Shown here piece after piece: positions 1-9,259 of a stretch of 64,000 nt of DNA. The stretch's first letter is position 1, and every line of letters starts with the position of its first letter. The position numbers and the translations under genes are program-made. Source of the DNA: Aestuariispira insulae. GTDB lineage: Bacteria > Pseudomonadota > Alphaproteobacteria > UBA8366 > Aestuariispiraceae. The notes under the pieces were generated by a model, which was given only the letters and a program-made list of their open reading frames with translations, did not search any database and was not told the origin of the DNA. The stretch is taken from contig NZ_QRDW01000009.1 in the NCBI RefSeq assembly GCF_003385955.1, positions 78,419-142,418 on the forward strand, written 5' to 3'.

Positions 1-175
1 CGATGACCGGGGTTTTGAAGCCGGAGGTTTTACCGAAGGTTTCAGCAACAGCGGTTGCAAACGGAAAAACGGTAGAAGAACCAACAATCTGGATCTGGTC
101 GCGTGCTTCAGCAGCGCCGGCGAATGCCACTACGCCAAGCGCAGCAACGGAAAGTGATTTGCTCAGAAACCTCAT
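1..175 (-). CDS. pstS: Phosphate ABC transporter substrate-binding protein PstS, 5' part only
   Basis: Only the first 58 residues lie in the window; the gene runs off the left edge. The product begins with a Sec signal peptide (about residues 1-24, ending AEA) followed by QIQIVGSSTVFPF, the phosphate-binding segment typical of PstS, then ATAVAETFGKTSGFKTPVI. PstS captures phosphate in the periplasm for the PstCAB importer. The ATG at 175 opens the signal peptide. It lies downstream of phoR in the same direction, the usual alphaproteobacterial phoR-pstSCAB-phoU-phoB order, and has a candidate Pho box about 120 bp upstream. The family call is firm for so short a piece because the signal peptide, the motif and the neighbour agree. 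Confidence 0.88.
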   Translation of the reverse strand, partial: MRFLSKSLSVAALGVVAFAGAAEARDQIQIVGSSTVFPFATAVAETFGKTSGFKTPVI

Positions 176-295
176 GGGTATATCCATCCTGGTTAACAGT
201 TTTAATTCCCTCAATGACACAGGTGGCCGACTGCCGACCTGGCGTCTTGATAGGGCCTTCCTAGACCTGTAGCGCGACTCTTTTATGATGGAAAT

Positions 296-313
296 GTTAC
301 AAGAGCGTTACAG
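296..313 (-). promoter_or_regulatory. Candidate Pho box upstream of pstS
   Basis: Read on the minus strand this is CTGTAAC-GCTC-TTGTAAC: two near-identical 7-mers with an 11-bp period, as in PhoB boxes (CTGTCAT-N4-CTGTCAT). An A/T-rich CATAAA-like -10 follows about 9-12 bp downstream, where PhoB-activated promoters have theirs. It sits in the phoR-pstS gap pointing at pstS, so phosphate-starvation induction is inferred. Confidence 0.62.
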
Positions 314-400
314 CCCCCGAAGAATCATGAAGGATGTTGGAATCACTGACGGATTCAGACTGTCGTCACGGCTGAGTTATATGAAAATTTTCACGGTTGG

Positions 401-1684
401 TTAAGAAATCGGCAATGTAACTGTAAATGTGGTGCCCTGCCCCACTTCGCTTTCCACCGTAATCCGGCCACGGTGGCGCTTGACGATATGCTTGACGATG
501 GCCAGCCCCAGACCGGTCCCTCCCATTTCCCGCGAGCGGGCGGTATCGACCCGGTAAAACCGTTCGGTGAGGCGCGGCAAATGCTCGCGCGGGATCCCGG
601 CCCCATGATCGCGCACATCCACCTTCAGCTTGGCCTCCTCACGGCGCACGATGACCTCGACCGATGTACCCGGCTTGCCATATTTAAGCGCGTTATCGAC
701 AAGATTCTGGAAGACCTGGATCAATTGGTTTGAATCCCCCATGATCGGCGGCACCTGGTCCGGCACATCAATGACTATAGGCATGTCACGATTGTCTGCC
801 TTCAAGGTCAAAACATCTTCGACCTTGCGCAGCACCTCGCCAATATAAACTTCTTCCGACGGCCGGGCATGCTCATCCAGCTCGATCCGCGAGAGCGACA
901 AAAGGTCCTCGATGATACTGAGCATTCGGCTGGATTGTTCCTGCATGATGCCCAGGAAACGTTCATGGGCCCTAGCATCATCTTTGGCCGGGCCACGCAG
1001 GGTTTCAATGAACCCCATCAAGCTGGTCAGGGGCGTTCGCAGCTCGTGGGACACATTGGCCACGAAATCCGCCCGAAGCTGTTCCATGCGATGGGCCTGG
1101 GTGACATCCTGCATCACCATGAGCAGCGCTGAGCGATTCCGGGACTGCTGCATGCTGCGCGGCTCATTGATCGGCAGCATCCGGACTTTAAAGGTCTGCG
1201 CCACAGGGGAAGAGAGCACAAGATCCGCCTCTTGGGTGACACTTTCCGCCAAAGCCTTGTTGACCGCCCGCATGAAATCAGGCTGGCGGAATAAACGCGA
1301 GAGCTGATTGCCAACCTTCGCGCCCTCACCCAAGGCGCGCGCGGCCCGGTTGACCCGGTTTATCTTCTGGTCCGCATCCAAAAAAATCAGTGGATCCGGC
1401 AGGGTATCGATCATCTCATCAATGATCTTGGAACGCTGCAGGTCGTCATCGGAGAGAACCGCGATCCGGCTGCGCAAGCGGGTCACCTCCCGCTCCAGGA
1501 CCGCTTCAGTCCTCAACCGATTTTTCAAGACAAAATAGAAACTGCCTAACGCCACGCATGCCAAACTGACCGCCACCCAGATCGTAATCTGTTTAGCGGC
1601 CAGCAACAGCAGCAAAAGCCCGATCAGGGGGACAGTCACCCCCAGGGTCCACTTGACAGCGCGCACCGGCATCATTCCCAACAT
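401..1684 (-). CDS. phoR: Phosphate regulon sensor histidine kinase PhoR
   Basis: 427-residue membrane histidine kinase. Two adjacent hydrophobic helices (about residues 12-52) are followed by a PAS-like segment ([15 protein letters not shown]), the HisKA box [12 protein letters not shown] with the phospho-accepting His, and a HATPase with [20 protein letters not shown] and [12 protein letters not shown] boxes. No periplasmic sensor domain is visible, as expected for PhoR, which senses through PstSCAB/PhoU. It phosphorylates PhoB under phosphate limitation. pstS lies 225 bp downstream in the same direction. The start is uncertain: ATG 1684 begins just before the membrane helices, but no Shine-Dalgarno is seen and a strong inverted repeat ends right before it. 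The frame stays open up to 1768. Confidence 0.9.
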   Translation of the reverse strand: MLGMMPVRAVKWTLGVTVPLIGLLLLLLAAKQITIWVAVSLACVALGSFYFVLKNRLRTEAVLEREVTRLRSRIAVLSDDDLQRSKIIDEMIDTLPDPLIFLDADQKINRVNRAARALGEGAKVGNQLSRLFRQPDFMRAVNKALAESVTQEADLVLSSPVAQTFKVRMLPINEPRSMQQSRNRSALLMVMQDVTQAHRMEQLRADFVANVSHELRTPLTSLMGFIETLRGPAKDDARAHERFLGIMQEQSSRMLSIIEDLLSLSRIELDEHARPSEEVYIGEVLRKVEDVLTLKADNRDMPIVIDVPDQVPPIMGDSNQLIQVFQNLVDNALKYGKPGTSVEVIVRREEAKLKVDVRDHGAGIPREHLPRLTERFYRVDTARSREMGGTGLGLAIVKHIVKRHRGRITVESEVGQGTTFTVTLPIS

Positions 1685-1685
1685 T

Positions 1686-1745
1686 GTATGGCATTGCAAA
1701 AACGCACCGGGGACCCGGAACGAGAAATCAATCGCAATGCCATAC
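1686..1745 (-). repeat. 12-bp perfect inverted repeat directly upstream of phoR
   Basis: GTATGGCATTGC at 1686-1697 and GCAATGCCATAC at 1734-1745 are perfect reverse complements, 36 bp apart. The spacer holds a second nested palindrome, CCGGG-tc-CCCGG on the minus strand. The outer repeat ends one base before the predicted phoR ATG, so an mRNA hairpin here would abut the start codon. It could be a regulator site or a translation-control hairpin; no terminator T-run follows. Confidence 0.55.
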
Positions 1746-1828
1746 CTTTTCCCACTGTAACAAATCAACCCGCTAAAACATGAAGTTTTTTTGTCACATC
1801 AGGTACTTATAAGGGCTCTACCCTTCCC

Positions 1829-4093
1829 TTAACGTAAGGCATCATGCACCGCCAGGGCGGCCGCATTCACCAGATCATTAACGCTGGCCCCGGTCTGGAC
1901 GATCTGCACCGGTTTGGCCAATCCCATCAACAACGGCCCCATCACGGTCCCGCCGCCCAATTCCTGCAGCAGGCGCGTCGAAACATGCGCCGTATGCAAG
2001 CCCGGCATCACCAGGACATTGGCGGAATGGCTGAGGCGGCAGAAGGGATAGAGGCGTTTCATATGATCATGATTGAGCGCGACCGACGGCGACATTTCCC
2101 CGTCATATTCAAAATCCACCTTGCGCCCATCCAATACCTTGACCGCCTCTGCAATGCGATCGGCCTTGGCCCGGACCGGGTTGCCAAAACTGGATGCGGA
2201 CATGAAGGCAACCCGTGGCTCATGACCCAGTGAACGGGCAAAATCCGCCGTCTGTTCGGCGATATCCGCCAGGGTTTCACTGTCAGGCAGTTCGTGGATC
2301 GAGGTATCGGCGACAAAGATGGTGCGGCCCCTGGCCACAACGATCAACAGGCCCATAACCTGTTCACCCGCCCGCGGGTCGATCACCCGGCTGATCCCCT
2401 CGAAGGTATCCGAGAATGTCCGGGTGGTGCCGGACACGACCGCATCCGTGTCGCCCAGCGCCAGCATGCAGGAGGCAAAAACGTTTCTGTCCAGCTTCAC
2501 CAGACGCTGGCAATCGCGATACATCAGACCTTTGCGCGCCATCCGGTTATAGAGGAAATCCGCATAACGGTTATTCCGGTGCGACAGACGGGCATTGAAA
2601 ATCTCCAGATCACCGCCGGCCTCCGCCAGGCCCAACTGGTCCATGGTCTGCTTGATCCGGTCTTCACGCCCGATCAAGACCGGTTTGCCGTAACCGGCAT
2701 TGCGGAAGGCAATGGCTGCGCGGATCACGCGTTCTTCCTCACCTTCGGCAAAGGCCACCCGGCGCGGGTTCGACCGGACCTTTTCAAAGATCAGGTTCAG
2801 CATGCTGGCGGTTGGATCCAGGCGTTCCTGCAATTCCTGTTTATAGGCTTCCATATCAATGATCGGTTTGTGGGCAACACCGGAATCCATCGCCGCCTTG
2901 GCTACCGCCGCCGGCACCGCCACGATCAGGCGCGGGTCAAAGGGAGCCGGAATGATATATTCCGGGCCGAACACCAACTTCATCCCACCATAGGCCGCGG
3001 CCACTTCATCCGGCACGTCTTCGCGTGCCAGGGACGCGATCGCCTGGGCCGCCGCCATTTTCATCTCGTCATTGATGGTCGAGGCGCGAACATCCAAGGC
3101 CCCACGGAAGATATAGGGGAACCCCAGCACGTTATTCACCTGGTTGGCAAAATCAGACCGGCCGGTGGCAACAATGGCATCCTTGCGCACGGATTTCACC
3201 TCATCCGGCGTGATTTCCGGATCCGGGTTGGCCATAGCGAAGATAATTGGCTTCTCGGCCATTTCCTCGACCATTTTCGGCGTCACCGCACCTTTGACGG
3301 ACAGGCCGAAAAAGGCATCCGCCCCTTTCATGGCCTCTTCCAGGGTGCGGTCCTTGGTTTTGACTGCATGGGCGGATTTCCACTGGTTCATGCCTTCGCT
3401 TCGGCCCTGATAGATCACGCCTTTTGAATCGCACATGACAACATTGTCATGCTGCACGCCCAACGCCTTGACCAGTTCCACACAGGCAATGGCCGCGGCA
3501 CCCGCGCCATTGACCACCAATTTGCAATCCTTGATATCGCGCCCGGTCAGATAGAGAGCATTCAGCAGGCCGGCAGCGGCAATGATCGCTGTACCATGCT
3601 GGTCATCATGGAAAACCGGGATATCCATCAGCTCGCGCAGGCGCTGTTCAATGATGAAACATTCCGGCGCCTTGATATCTTCCAGATTGATGCCGCCAAA
3701 GCTTTTGCCCAGGAAACGCACACAATTGACAAATTCATCAACGTCGGTGGTGTCCACCTCCAGATCGATCCCGTCCACATCGGCAAAACGCTTAAACAAA
3801 ACGGCCTTGCCTTCCATCACGGGCTTGGAGGCCAGCGCGCCGATCGCGCCAAGGCCCAATACCGCCGTCCCGTTGGAAATCACCGCCACCGTATTGCCGC
3901 GCGCGGTGTAATCATAGGCCGCCGCCGGATCATCGGCGATGCGCAGGCAGGGCACCGCCACACCCGGCGAATAGGCAAGGCTCAAATCGCGCTGGGTGGT
4001 CAGCGGCTTGGTCGGTGCGATTTCCAGTTTGCCGGGTCGTCCCTGAGCATGGAAAAGAAGAGCATCTTCTTCGGTCATCCGTTTATCGGGCAT
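1829..4093 (-). CDS. maeB: NADP-dependent malic enzyme with phosphotransacetylase-like C-terminus
   Basis: 754-residue MaeB-type malic enzyme: oxidative decarboxylation of malate to pyruvate with NADPH formation, feeding pyruvate and reducing power during growth on organic acids. The N-terminal half has the malic-enzyme signatures LAYSPGVAVPCL, NGTAVLGLG, FHDDQHGTA and the nucleotide-binding VVNGAGAAAIA. From about residue 430 a phosphotransacetylase-like domain follows (VAFAEGEEERVIRAA, GTTRTFSDTFEG, VMPGLHTAH), regulatory rather than catalytic in studied MaeB proteins. Length fits the fusion family. The ATG at 4093 was chosen because AGGC precedes it at a usable distance and the residues upstream in the open frame are not family-like. 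It ends about 145 bp before phoR in the same direction. Confidence 0.95.
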   Translation of the reverse strand: MPDKRMTEEDALLFHAQGRPGKLEIAPTKPLTTQRDLSLAYSPGVAVPCLRIADDPAAAYDYTARGNTVAVISNGTAVLGLGAIGALASKPVMEGKAVLFKRFADVDGIDLEVDTTDVDEFVNCVRFLGKSFGGINLEDIKAPECFIIEQRLRELMDIPVFHDDQHGTAIIAAAGLLNALYLTGRDIKDCKLVVNGAGAAAIACVELVKALGVQHDNVVMCDSKGVIYQGRSEGMNQWKSAHAVKTKDRTLEEAMKGADAFFGLSVKGAVTPKMVEEMAEKPIIFAMANPDPEITPDEVKSVRKDAIVATGRSDFANQVNNVLGFPYIFRGALDVRASTINDEMKMAAAQAIASLAREDVPDEVAAAYGGMKLVFGPEYIIPAPFDPRLIVAVPAAVAKAAMDSGVAHKPIIDMEAYKQELQERLDPTASMLNLIFEKVRSNPRRVAFAEGEEERVIRAAIAFRNAGYGKPVLIGREDRIKQTMDQLGLAEAGGDLEIFNARLSHRNNRYADFLYNRMARKGLMYRDCQRLVKLDRNVFASCMLALGDTDAVVSGTTRTFSDTFEGISRVIDPRAGEQVMGLLIVVARGRTIFVADTSIHELPDSETLADIAEQTADFARSLGHEPRVAFMSASSFGNPVRAKADRIAEAVKVLDGRKVDFEYDGEMSPSVALNHDHMKRLYPFCRLSHSANVLVMPGLHTAHVSTRLLQELGGGTVMGPLLMGLAKPVQIVQTGASVNDLVNAAALAVHDALR

Positions 4094-4413
4094 TTGCCTA
4101 ATGTCGCCTCTGCTGGTGAAAAATGTCGCTAATATGTCATGAGACCCGGCACTGGCAAGCCCGGATCCGCCCGTTTTCACAATATATCAGTAAGATTATT
4201 GCCCGTCGGGGCCAATTTATACAAATAAGTCACTAATTTTAGTCCGGCAAACCTAATAAATCGGTGATACGGGCGGAAACAGTTTCAAAATTTGATTGAA
4301 AATAACGCATATCCCGCAAAGGGATGCGCTGCCCGCGATTTTTCATTTGCCGGAATTGGCCCGAATCATGCTAGCCAATTTAGCCATAAGAAGAACAGTA
4401 ACGGAGGATCTGC

Positions 4414-4608
4414 ATGTGGCACTCACTCAGAGATGTCGCGGCACACAGGCGACTGCCGGAGGATGATTTTCTGTCCTTTGCCATCGGCCAGGCACCAAAG
4501 TTTGGTGTGATCGATACCAGCGACGATCCAAAAGTGAGCACTTTCGATGTGCGGGATCTGGTCAATGCCTTCCAGCATCTGCAGTTGGAAAGCATGAACC
4601 AACATTAA
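4414..4608 (+). CDS. Small orphan protein of 64 residues, function unknown
   Basis: Unrecognised acidic-to-neutral soluble protein of 64 residues beginning MWHSLRDVAAHRRLPEDDFL and ending LQLESMNQH, with no signal peptide or membrane segment. Expression is well supported: GGAGG lies 7-8 bases before the ATG, and a strong intrinsic terminator starts six bases after the stop, making it a self-contained single-gene unit. The segment GVIDTSDDPKVSTFDVRDLVNAF looks like a folded alpha/beta piece. The reverse-strand reading frames over it have no ribosome-binding site. It is divergent from maeB across about 320 bp. No function can be assigned. Confidence 0.72.
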   Translation: MWHSLRDVAAHRRLPEDDFLSFAIGQAPKFGVIDTSDDPKVSTFDVRDLVNAFQHLQLESMNQH

Positions 4609-4614
4609 CGATCG

Positions 4615-4646
4615 GGGCTGAAACGAACACCGTTTCAGCCCTTTTT
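4615..4646 (+). terminator. Rho-independent terminator of the 64-residue gene
   Basis: Perfect 11-bp stem GGGCTGAAACG / CGTTTCAGCCC with a five-base loop AACAC, followed by TTTTT. It begins six bases after the stop codon at 4608. Confidence 0.92.
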
Positions 4647-4802
4647 AACAGCTTATACCATGTAGCCGCCCCGCCCAGGCTTGCGGAATTCTCGGACACA
4701 TCACATATCCTTCATGTAGGATTCAGACTGACCCCAGTAATTTTGCCGATCTTTAACCTTCTTTCGGGATAATGGTTCGTATTGCAACCATTGGCACCAA
4801 GC

Positions 4803-5330
4803 ATGACCTCATCCAGGATCATTGACCAGCATAACACCGGCTTGAACCGGCCCAAGGAAATGGTCACCAGCATCATTGACCCTGATACGCTGGCGAGCCC
4901 GTTGGCACAGACCTATCTTTACTGGCAGAAAATCCAGGCATCGCGCACGCTTCCACTGGCCAGCGACTTCGACCCGATCGCCATCCCACAGGCTCTTGCC
5001 CATCTGATCCTGGTGGGTATTGAACAGAGCCCTCTTGATTTCCGCTTTCGCGTCATTGGGGATTACATCAATGAACGGATGAAGACCAATTACATGCATC
5101 AATGCCTGTCCGACATTCCGGAAAAGGGGCCGAGCAGCCAGATCTGGGCTTTTTATGAGCGCTGCTGGTCGGAAAAGAAGCCGGTCCTGGTCCGGCTGAA
5201 TTACATTGGCCCCTATGCCGGCATCCGGCAGTCGGAAGAAATCTATCTGCCGCTGGGCAACGAAGCGGGCGAAGTCACCAAGATTCTGGTCTGCCTGACA
5301 TTTGATGCCCAGGGCATTCCGCCGCGATAA
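4803..5330 (+). CDS. PAS-domain protein (PAS_5-like), single domain
   Basis: About 175 residues forming one PAS-fold domain of the kind common in Rhodospirillales (PF07310-like). The family signature is recognisable: [21 protein letters not shown], then [25 protein letters not shown] and the late strand [21 protein letters not shown]. No output domain is attached, so a small sensor or adaptor role is an inference. The start is ambiguous: TTG 4782 adds seven residues and ATG 4803 is the first ATG; neither has a good Shine-Dalgarno. It lies upstream of mutS in the same direction, but nothing suggests a shared function. Confidence 0.7.
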   Translation: MTSSRIIDQHNTGLNRPKEMVTSIIDPDTLASPLAQTYLYWQKIQASRTLPLASDFDPIAIPQALAHLILVGIEQSPLDFRFRVIGDYINERMKTNYMHQCLSDIPEKGPSSQIWAFYERCWSEKKPVLVRLNYIGPYAGIRQSEEIYLPLGNEAGEVTKILVCLTFDAQGIPPR

Positions 5331-5418
5331 CACCTTTTCACAAGGCATACCTTATTTCTTGAGCCGGACTAGTGACAAAGATGGAATCAGGCTATTTTCA
5401 TCCGCTCATCTTTTCGCT

Positions 5419-8100
5419 ATGAAGCGGCCCATGACTGAACAGCGCCTGAAAAAATCCGCCCCGAAAATCACCCCGATGATGGAACAGTATCTGTCCATCA
5501 AATCGGCCCATCCCGATTGCCTGCTGTTTTACCGGATGGGCGATTTTTACGAGCTTTTCTTCCAGGACGCGGTCGATGCCGCGGCAGCGCTGGATATTAC
5601 GCTGACCAAGCGCGGCCACAGCCATGATGGATCCGAAATCCCCATGTGCGGGGTGCCGGTTCATGCCCATGACACCTATCTGTCGCGCCTGATCCGCAAA
5701 GGGTTCCGAGTGGCGGTCTGTGAACAGACCGAGGATCCAGCGGAAGCCAAGAAACGCGGCTCCAAATCCGTGGTCCGGCGCGAGGTGATCCGGGTGGTGA
5801 CGCCGGGCACGCTGACCGAAGACACATTGATGGACGCCAGAAGCCATAACTATCTGGCAGCGCTTGCCGAGACCGGTGCGGAAATGGGTTTGAGCTGGGC
5901 CGATATGTCCACCGGCAATTTCCATGTCCAGCCGGTGGCGGCAGAAAACCTACCGGCGATCCTGGGCCGGATTTCCCCCGCGGAGCTGATCTGCCCGCAA
6001 AAGCTTCTGGAAAAACCCGAGCTTTATGACCTGTTTGCCGACTGGCAGCATATCCTGACCCCCCAGCCCGATGTGCGCTTTGATTCGATCAATGCCGAAA
6101 GCCGGTTGAAGGAATTTTACGCCGTCGCCTCGCTGGATGCCTATGGCGATTTCAACCGCGCCGAACTGGCCGCCGCCGGGGCTCTGCTGGATTATGTGGA
6201 ATTGACCCAGGTCGGCCAGATGCCCAGGCTTTCCACCCTCTCCCATATCGCCGAAGGCGCGATTATGGAGATTGACCACGCGACCCGGCGTAACCTGGAA
6301 CTGGTCCAAACGCTTTCGGGCGAGCGAAAAGGCAGCCTGCTGTCGGTCATCGACCGCACGGTGACCGGTGCTGGGGCTAGACTGTTGGGTGCCAGGCTTG
6401 CGGCACCGCTGACCGATCCGGAGGCGATCAACCGGCGGCTCGACATGGTGCAATATTTCCGCGATGCCGATCAGTTGCGCGATGATCTGCGTCAGCTGTT
6501 GAAGGAAACCCCGGATCTGGAACGCGCGCTCGGCCGGTTGAGCCTGGGCCGCGGCGGCCCCAGGGATCTGGCCGCAATCCGCGACGGGCTTGCCGCCACC
6601 GCCATTGCCCGCACGATCCTGAGCGGAGATGCCTATCCAGCGACCGGGGAATTGAAAACCGCCATTGCCGATCTTGGCAATCATTTCTCGCTGGTGGAAA
6701 AGCTGGGCCGGGCCTTGGGCCAAGATCTGCCCCTGATGGCACGCGACGGCGGTTTTATCGCCGAAGGTTATAACGAGCGCCTGGACGAATTGCGGGTCAT
6801 GGGCTCGGAAAGCAAGAAGCTGATCATGGCGCTGCAGGCGCGCTACCAGGAAGAGACCGGCGTCGACAGCCTGAAAATCAAACATAACAATGTCCTTGGC
6901 TATTTTATCGAGGTCACGGCCAAGAATGTGGACCGGATGGGTGACCAGTTCATCCACCGCCAGACCATGACCAACGCCACCCGCTATTCCACCACGGAAC
7001 TGAGCGAACTGGCACGCGACATTTCCGAATCCAAGGACAAGGCGCAGGCCCTGGAGCAGGAATTGTTCGATAGCCTGGCCAGCGACGTTACCCTGCAGGC
7101 CGACCAGATCGCCATTGCCGCCCATGCCCTGGCCAGCCTTGACTGGGCATCCTCCCTTGGTGAACTGGCGATTGAGCAGGATTATTGCCGGCCAAGCGTC
7201 GATAACAGCCTCGCCTTCGAGATTGAAGGCGGCCGCCATCCGGTGGTCGAGCAGGCCTTGCGCAAGGCGGGCGAAAACGCGTTCGTGCCCAATGATGCGG
7301 ATCTGGGCAATGAACGCAGGCTTTGGCTGATCACCGGCCCCAACATGGCCGGTAAATCCACCTTCCTGCGCCAGAATGCCCTTATCGCGATCCTGGCCCA
7401 GATGGGTGGCTTTGTACCGGCAGTTCGCTGTCATATTGGCGCGATTGATCGGCTGTTCAGCCGGGTTGGTGCTGCCGATGACCTGGCCCGCGGCCGTTCC
7501 ACCTTCATGGTCGAAATGGTCGAAACCGCCACCATTTTGAACCAGGCAACCGACCGGTCCCTGGTCATTCTGGACGAGATCGGCCGGGGAACAGCAACTT
7601 TTGACGGTCTTTCCATCGCCTGGGCCTGTGTCGAGCATCTGCATGACGCCAACAAATCCCGCGCGCTTTTTGCCACCCATTATCATGAGCTGACCGCGCT
7701 GACCGACCGTTTGGGATCGGTGAAGCCCTATTCCATGCGGGTCAAGGAATGGCAGGGCGAGGTGATCTTCCTGCATGAGGTGGCACAAGGCACCGCGGAC
7801 CGGTCTTACGGCATCCATGTGGCCAGGTTGGCCGGCCTGCCGGGGCCGGTGGTGAAACGGGCGGAAGAGGTTTTGCAAACCCTGGAGAATGGGGAAAAAT
7901 CCTCCGGGGCGCTCTCCAAATTGGCCGAAGAGCTGCCGCTGTTCCAATCCCTGCTGGAACAGCCCGTAGCACCTGCCCTTGAAGCCGGTCCCTCTGCCTT
8001 GGAACAGGCTTTGGGCGATATCAATCCGGATGAGCTCACCCCCCGTGAGGCGCTGGACCAGCTTTATGCGCTCAAACAGATGATTGAGACGGATAAATAA
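5419..8100 (+). CDS. mutS: DNA mismatch repair protein MutS
   Basis: 893 residues. MutS recognises mismatches and, with MutL, starts strand-specific repair. The mismatch-binding N-terminal domain shows [10 protein letters not shown] and [17 protein letters not shown], including the Phe-x-Glu motif that stacks on the mismatch. The ATPase domain has Walker [10 protein letters not shown] (about residue 640), Walker [12 protein letters not shown] and the downstream FATHYHEL. The C-terminal helix-turn-helix/dimer segment ([20 protein letters not shown]) is complete. ATG 5419 or ATG 5431 are the plausible starts, since family homology begins just after; neither has a strong ribosome-binding site. 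The next gene follows after 20 bp. Confidence 0.97.
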   Translation: MKRPMTEQRLKKSAPKITPMMEQYLSIKSAHPDCLLFYRMGDFYELFFQDAVDAAAALDITLTKRGHSHDGSEIPMCGVPVHAHDTYLSRLIRKGFRVAVCEQTEDPAEAKKRGSKSVVRREVIRVVTPGTLTEDTLMDARSHNYLAALAETGAEMGLSWADMSTGNFHVQPVAAENLPAILGRISPAELICPQKLLEKPELYDLFADWQHILTPQPDVRFDSINAESRLKEFYAVASLDAYGDFNRAELAAAGALLDYVELTQVGQMPRLSTLSHIAEGAIMEIDHATRRNLELVQTLSGERKGSLLSVIDRTVTGAGARLLGARLAAPLTDPEAINRRLDMVQYFRDADQLRDDLRQLLKETPDLERALGRLSLGRGGPRDLAAIRDGLAATAIARTILSGDAYPATGELKTAIADLGNHFSLVEKLGRALGQDLPLMARDGGFIAEGYNERLDELRVMGSESKKLIMALQARYQEETGVDSLKIKHNNVLGYFIEVTAKNVDRMGDQFIHRQTMTNATRYSTTELSELARDISESKDKAQALEQELFDSLASDVTLQADQIAIAAHALASLDWASSLGELAIEQDYCRPSVDNSLAFEIEGGRHPVVEQALRKAGENAFVPNDADLGNERRLWLITGPNMAGKSTFLRQNALIAILAQMGGFVPAVRCHIGAIDRLFSRVGAADDLARGRSTFMVEMVETATILNQATDRSLVILDEIGRGTATFDGLSIAWACVEHLHDANKSRALFATHYHELTALTDRLGSVKPYSMRVKEWQGEVIFLHEVAQGTADRSYGIHVARLAGLPGPVVKRAEEVLQTLENGEKSSGALSKLAEELPLFQSLLEQPVAPALEAGPSALEQALGDINPDELTPREALDQLYALKQMIETDK

Positions 8101-8120
8101 GGCTCTGCTAAACTGGCCCC

Positions 8121-9236
8121 ATGGTGAGCCAGACCGAACAGAACCTTGCCGACATGCGGGCGTTATTACCCCGCCTGTTTGATTGCGCGCCGGAACGGCT
8201 GGAAGCGGATAATCCCCATCTCAAGACCCTGTCAGACCGGGTTTTGGGCAATGCGCGCTCGCTCTCCGGGCGCGCGGCTCCTGATCATTTCCGCCATACC
8301 CTGCTTCACACCATGCGCCAGCGCTTTGTCCGGGAAAGCCGGGATTTGGACGAGAAACAACTGGCACGTATGACGTCAAGCGCGGTGCGGTTCCATCGCA
8401 GCAAGCTGGCGGACCGGCGGCATGCCCTGCCGGTCCACCTGGAGTGCATTCGCGCCGACAGCCCGGTGGATCTGGGGCCTGTACGTATGACCCCGATCAC
8501 CACCTATGCCGCCAGCCATGAGAATCCGGACATCAGATCCTGGATCGGCAAGGCCGATATGGTGGCGGAGGTCACGATCCCGCAATGCGACATACCTATG
8601 TCGGAACAAAGAGCCCTTCATACGGTCGAGCGGGCCCGCGATATCCTGCGGCTGCTGGCCGGGGAATATCATGCCGTGAACAAGATCACATCCCCCCGCC
8701 CCGTCCGTTGGCCCGAGATCGTCCGGGATCTTCCTGCCGCCATACCCCGCGGCTTTGCCCTGGCCCTCACCAGCATCAGTGATCCGACCCGGCCCTGGCC
8801 CCTGGCGGCCCGGCTGTTGGATGGGGTCAGCTGGTACTCCATCGGGTCGCGGGAAAATTCCGTCGCGGCAGCGATCACCATCTGGGTCAATGCCCTGGAA
8901 CGGCTGACCATGACCCGGGACCATATGCGCATCACGGATTGTGTCGCCCAGCGGACAGCCCTTCTGACCCTGCTGCATCATCCGGAAAAAGGATATGCGG
9001 CCTGCCGACGGGAGGCGGATGCCCTCTATGAAATCCGCTGCGCGCTGGTCCATGGCGGCGCGTCACCTTTCGATCCGGATATGATCGCCCATGCCGATGC
9101 CGCCGAGGCCATCACAAGAACCGCCTGCCTGGGGGCACTGTCCTTCTTCAGCCAGATCGGGTTGGAAACCATGCCTTACACATCAAAGGCCATGGAAAAA
9201 GCCTATCACATGATGGAAAAACAGCTGCAGACCTGA
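8121..9236 (+). CDS. Unknown protein with HEPN-like C-terminal motif, between mutS and glnD
   Basis: 371-residue soluble protein, not recognised over its full length. Near the C-terminus (about residues 315-325) it reads YEIRCALVHGG, an R-x4-H motif in a helical context resembling Apea-like HEPN domains, whose conserved Arg and His form an RNase or RNA-binding site. The usual polar residue after Arg is Cys here. The rest is predicted mostly helical, with an N-terminal half rich in Arg/His. It starts 20 bp after mutS and ends 23 bp before glnD, so co-transcription is likely. No toxin/antitoxin partner lies alongside. Function unknown; HEPN membership is an inference from the motif. Confidence 0.6.
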   Translation: MVSQTEQNLADMRALLPRLFDCAPERLEADNPHLKTLSDRVLGNARSLSGRAAPDHFRHTLLHTMRQRFVRESRDLDEKQLARMTSSAVRFHRSKLADRRHALPVHLECIRADSPVDLGPVRMTPITTYAASHENPDIRSWIGKADMVAEVTIPQCDIPMSEQRALHTVERARDILRLLAGEYHAVNKITSPRPVRWPEIVRDLPAAIPRGFALALTSISDPTRPWPLAARLLDGVSWYSIGSRENSVAAAITIWVNALERLTMTRDHMRITDCVAQRTALLTLLHHPEKGYAACRREADALYEIRCALVHGGASPFDPDMIAHADAAEAITRTACLGALSFFSQIGLETMPYTSKAMEKAYHMMEKQLQT

Positions 9237-9259
9237 TAGGGGTTGGAAAAGCTCTCCTT

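Noticed and set aside
4423..4605. Minus-strand frame of 60 codons over the small orphan gene.
   Set aside because: No ribosome-binding site or terminator on that strand, while the plus-strand gene has both.
5950..7947. Long open frame of 665 codons on the minus strand opposite mutS, and similar long antisense frames opposite maeB, the aldehyde dehydrogenase and BCCT 1.
   Set aside because: They lie in antisense to well-conserved genes, have low-complexity Gln/His/Gly-rich translations typical of reversed G+C-rich codons, and lack ribosome-binding sites.
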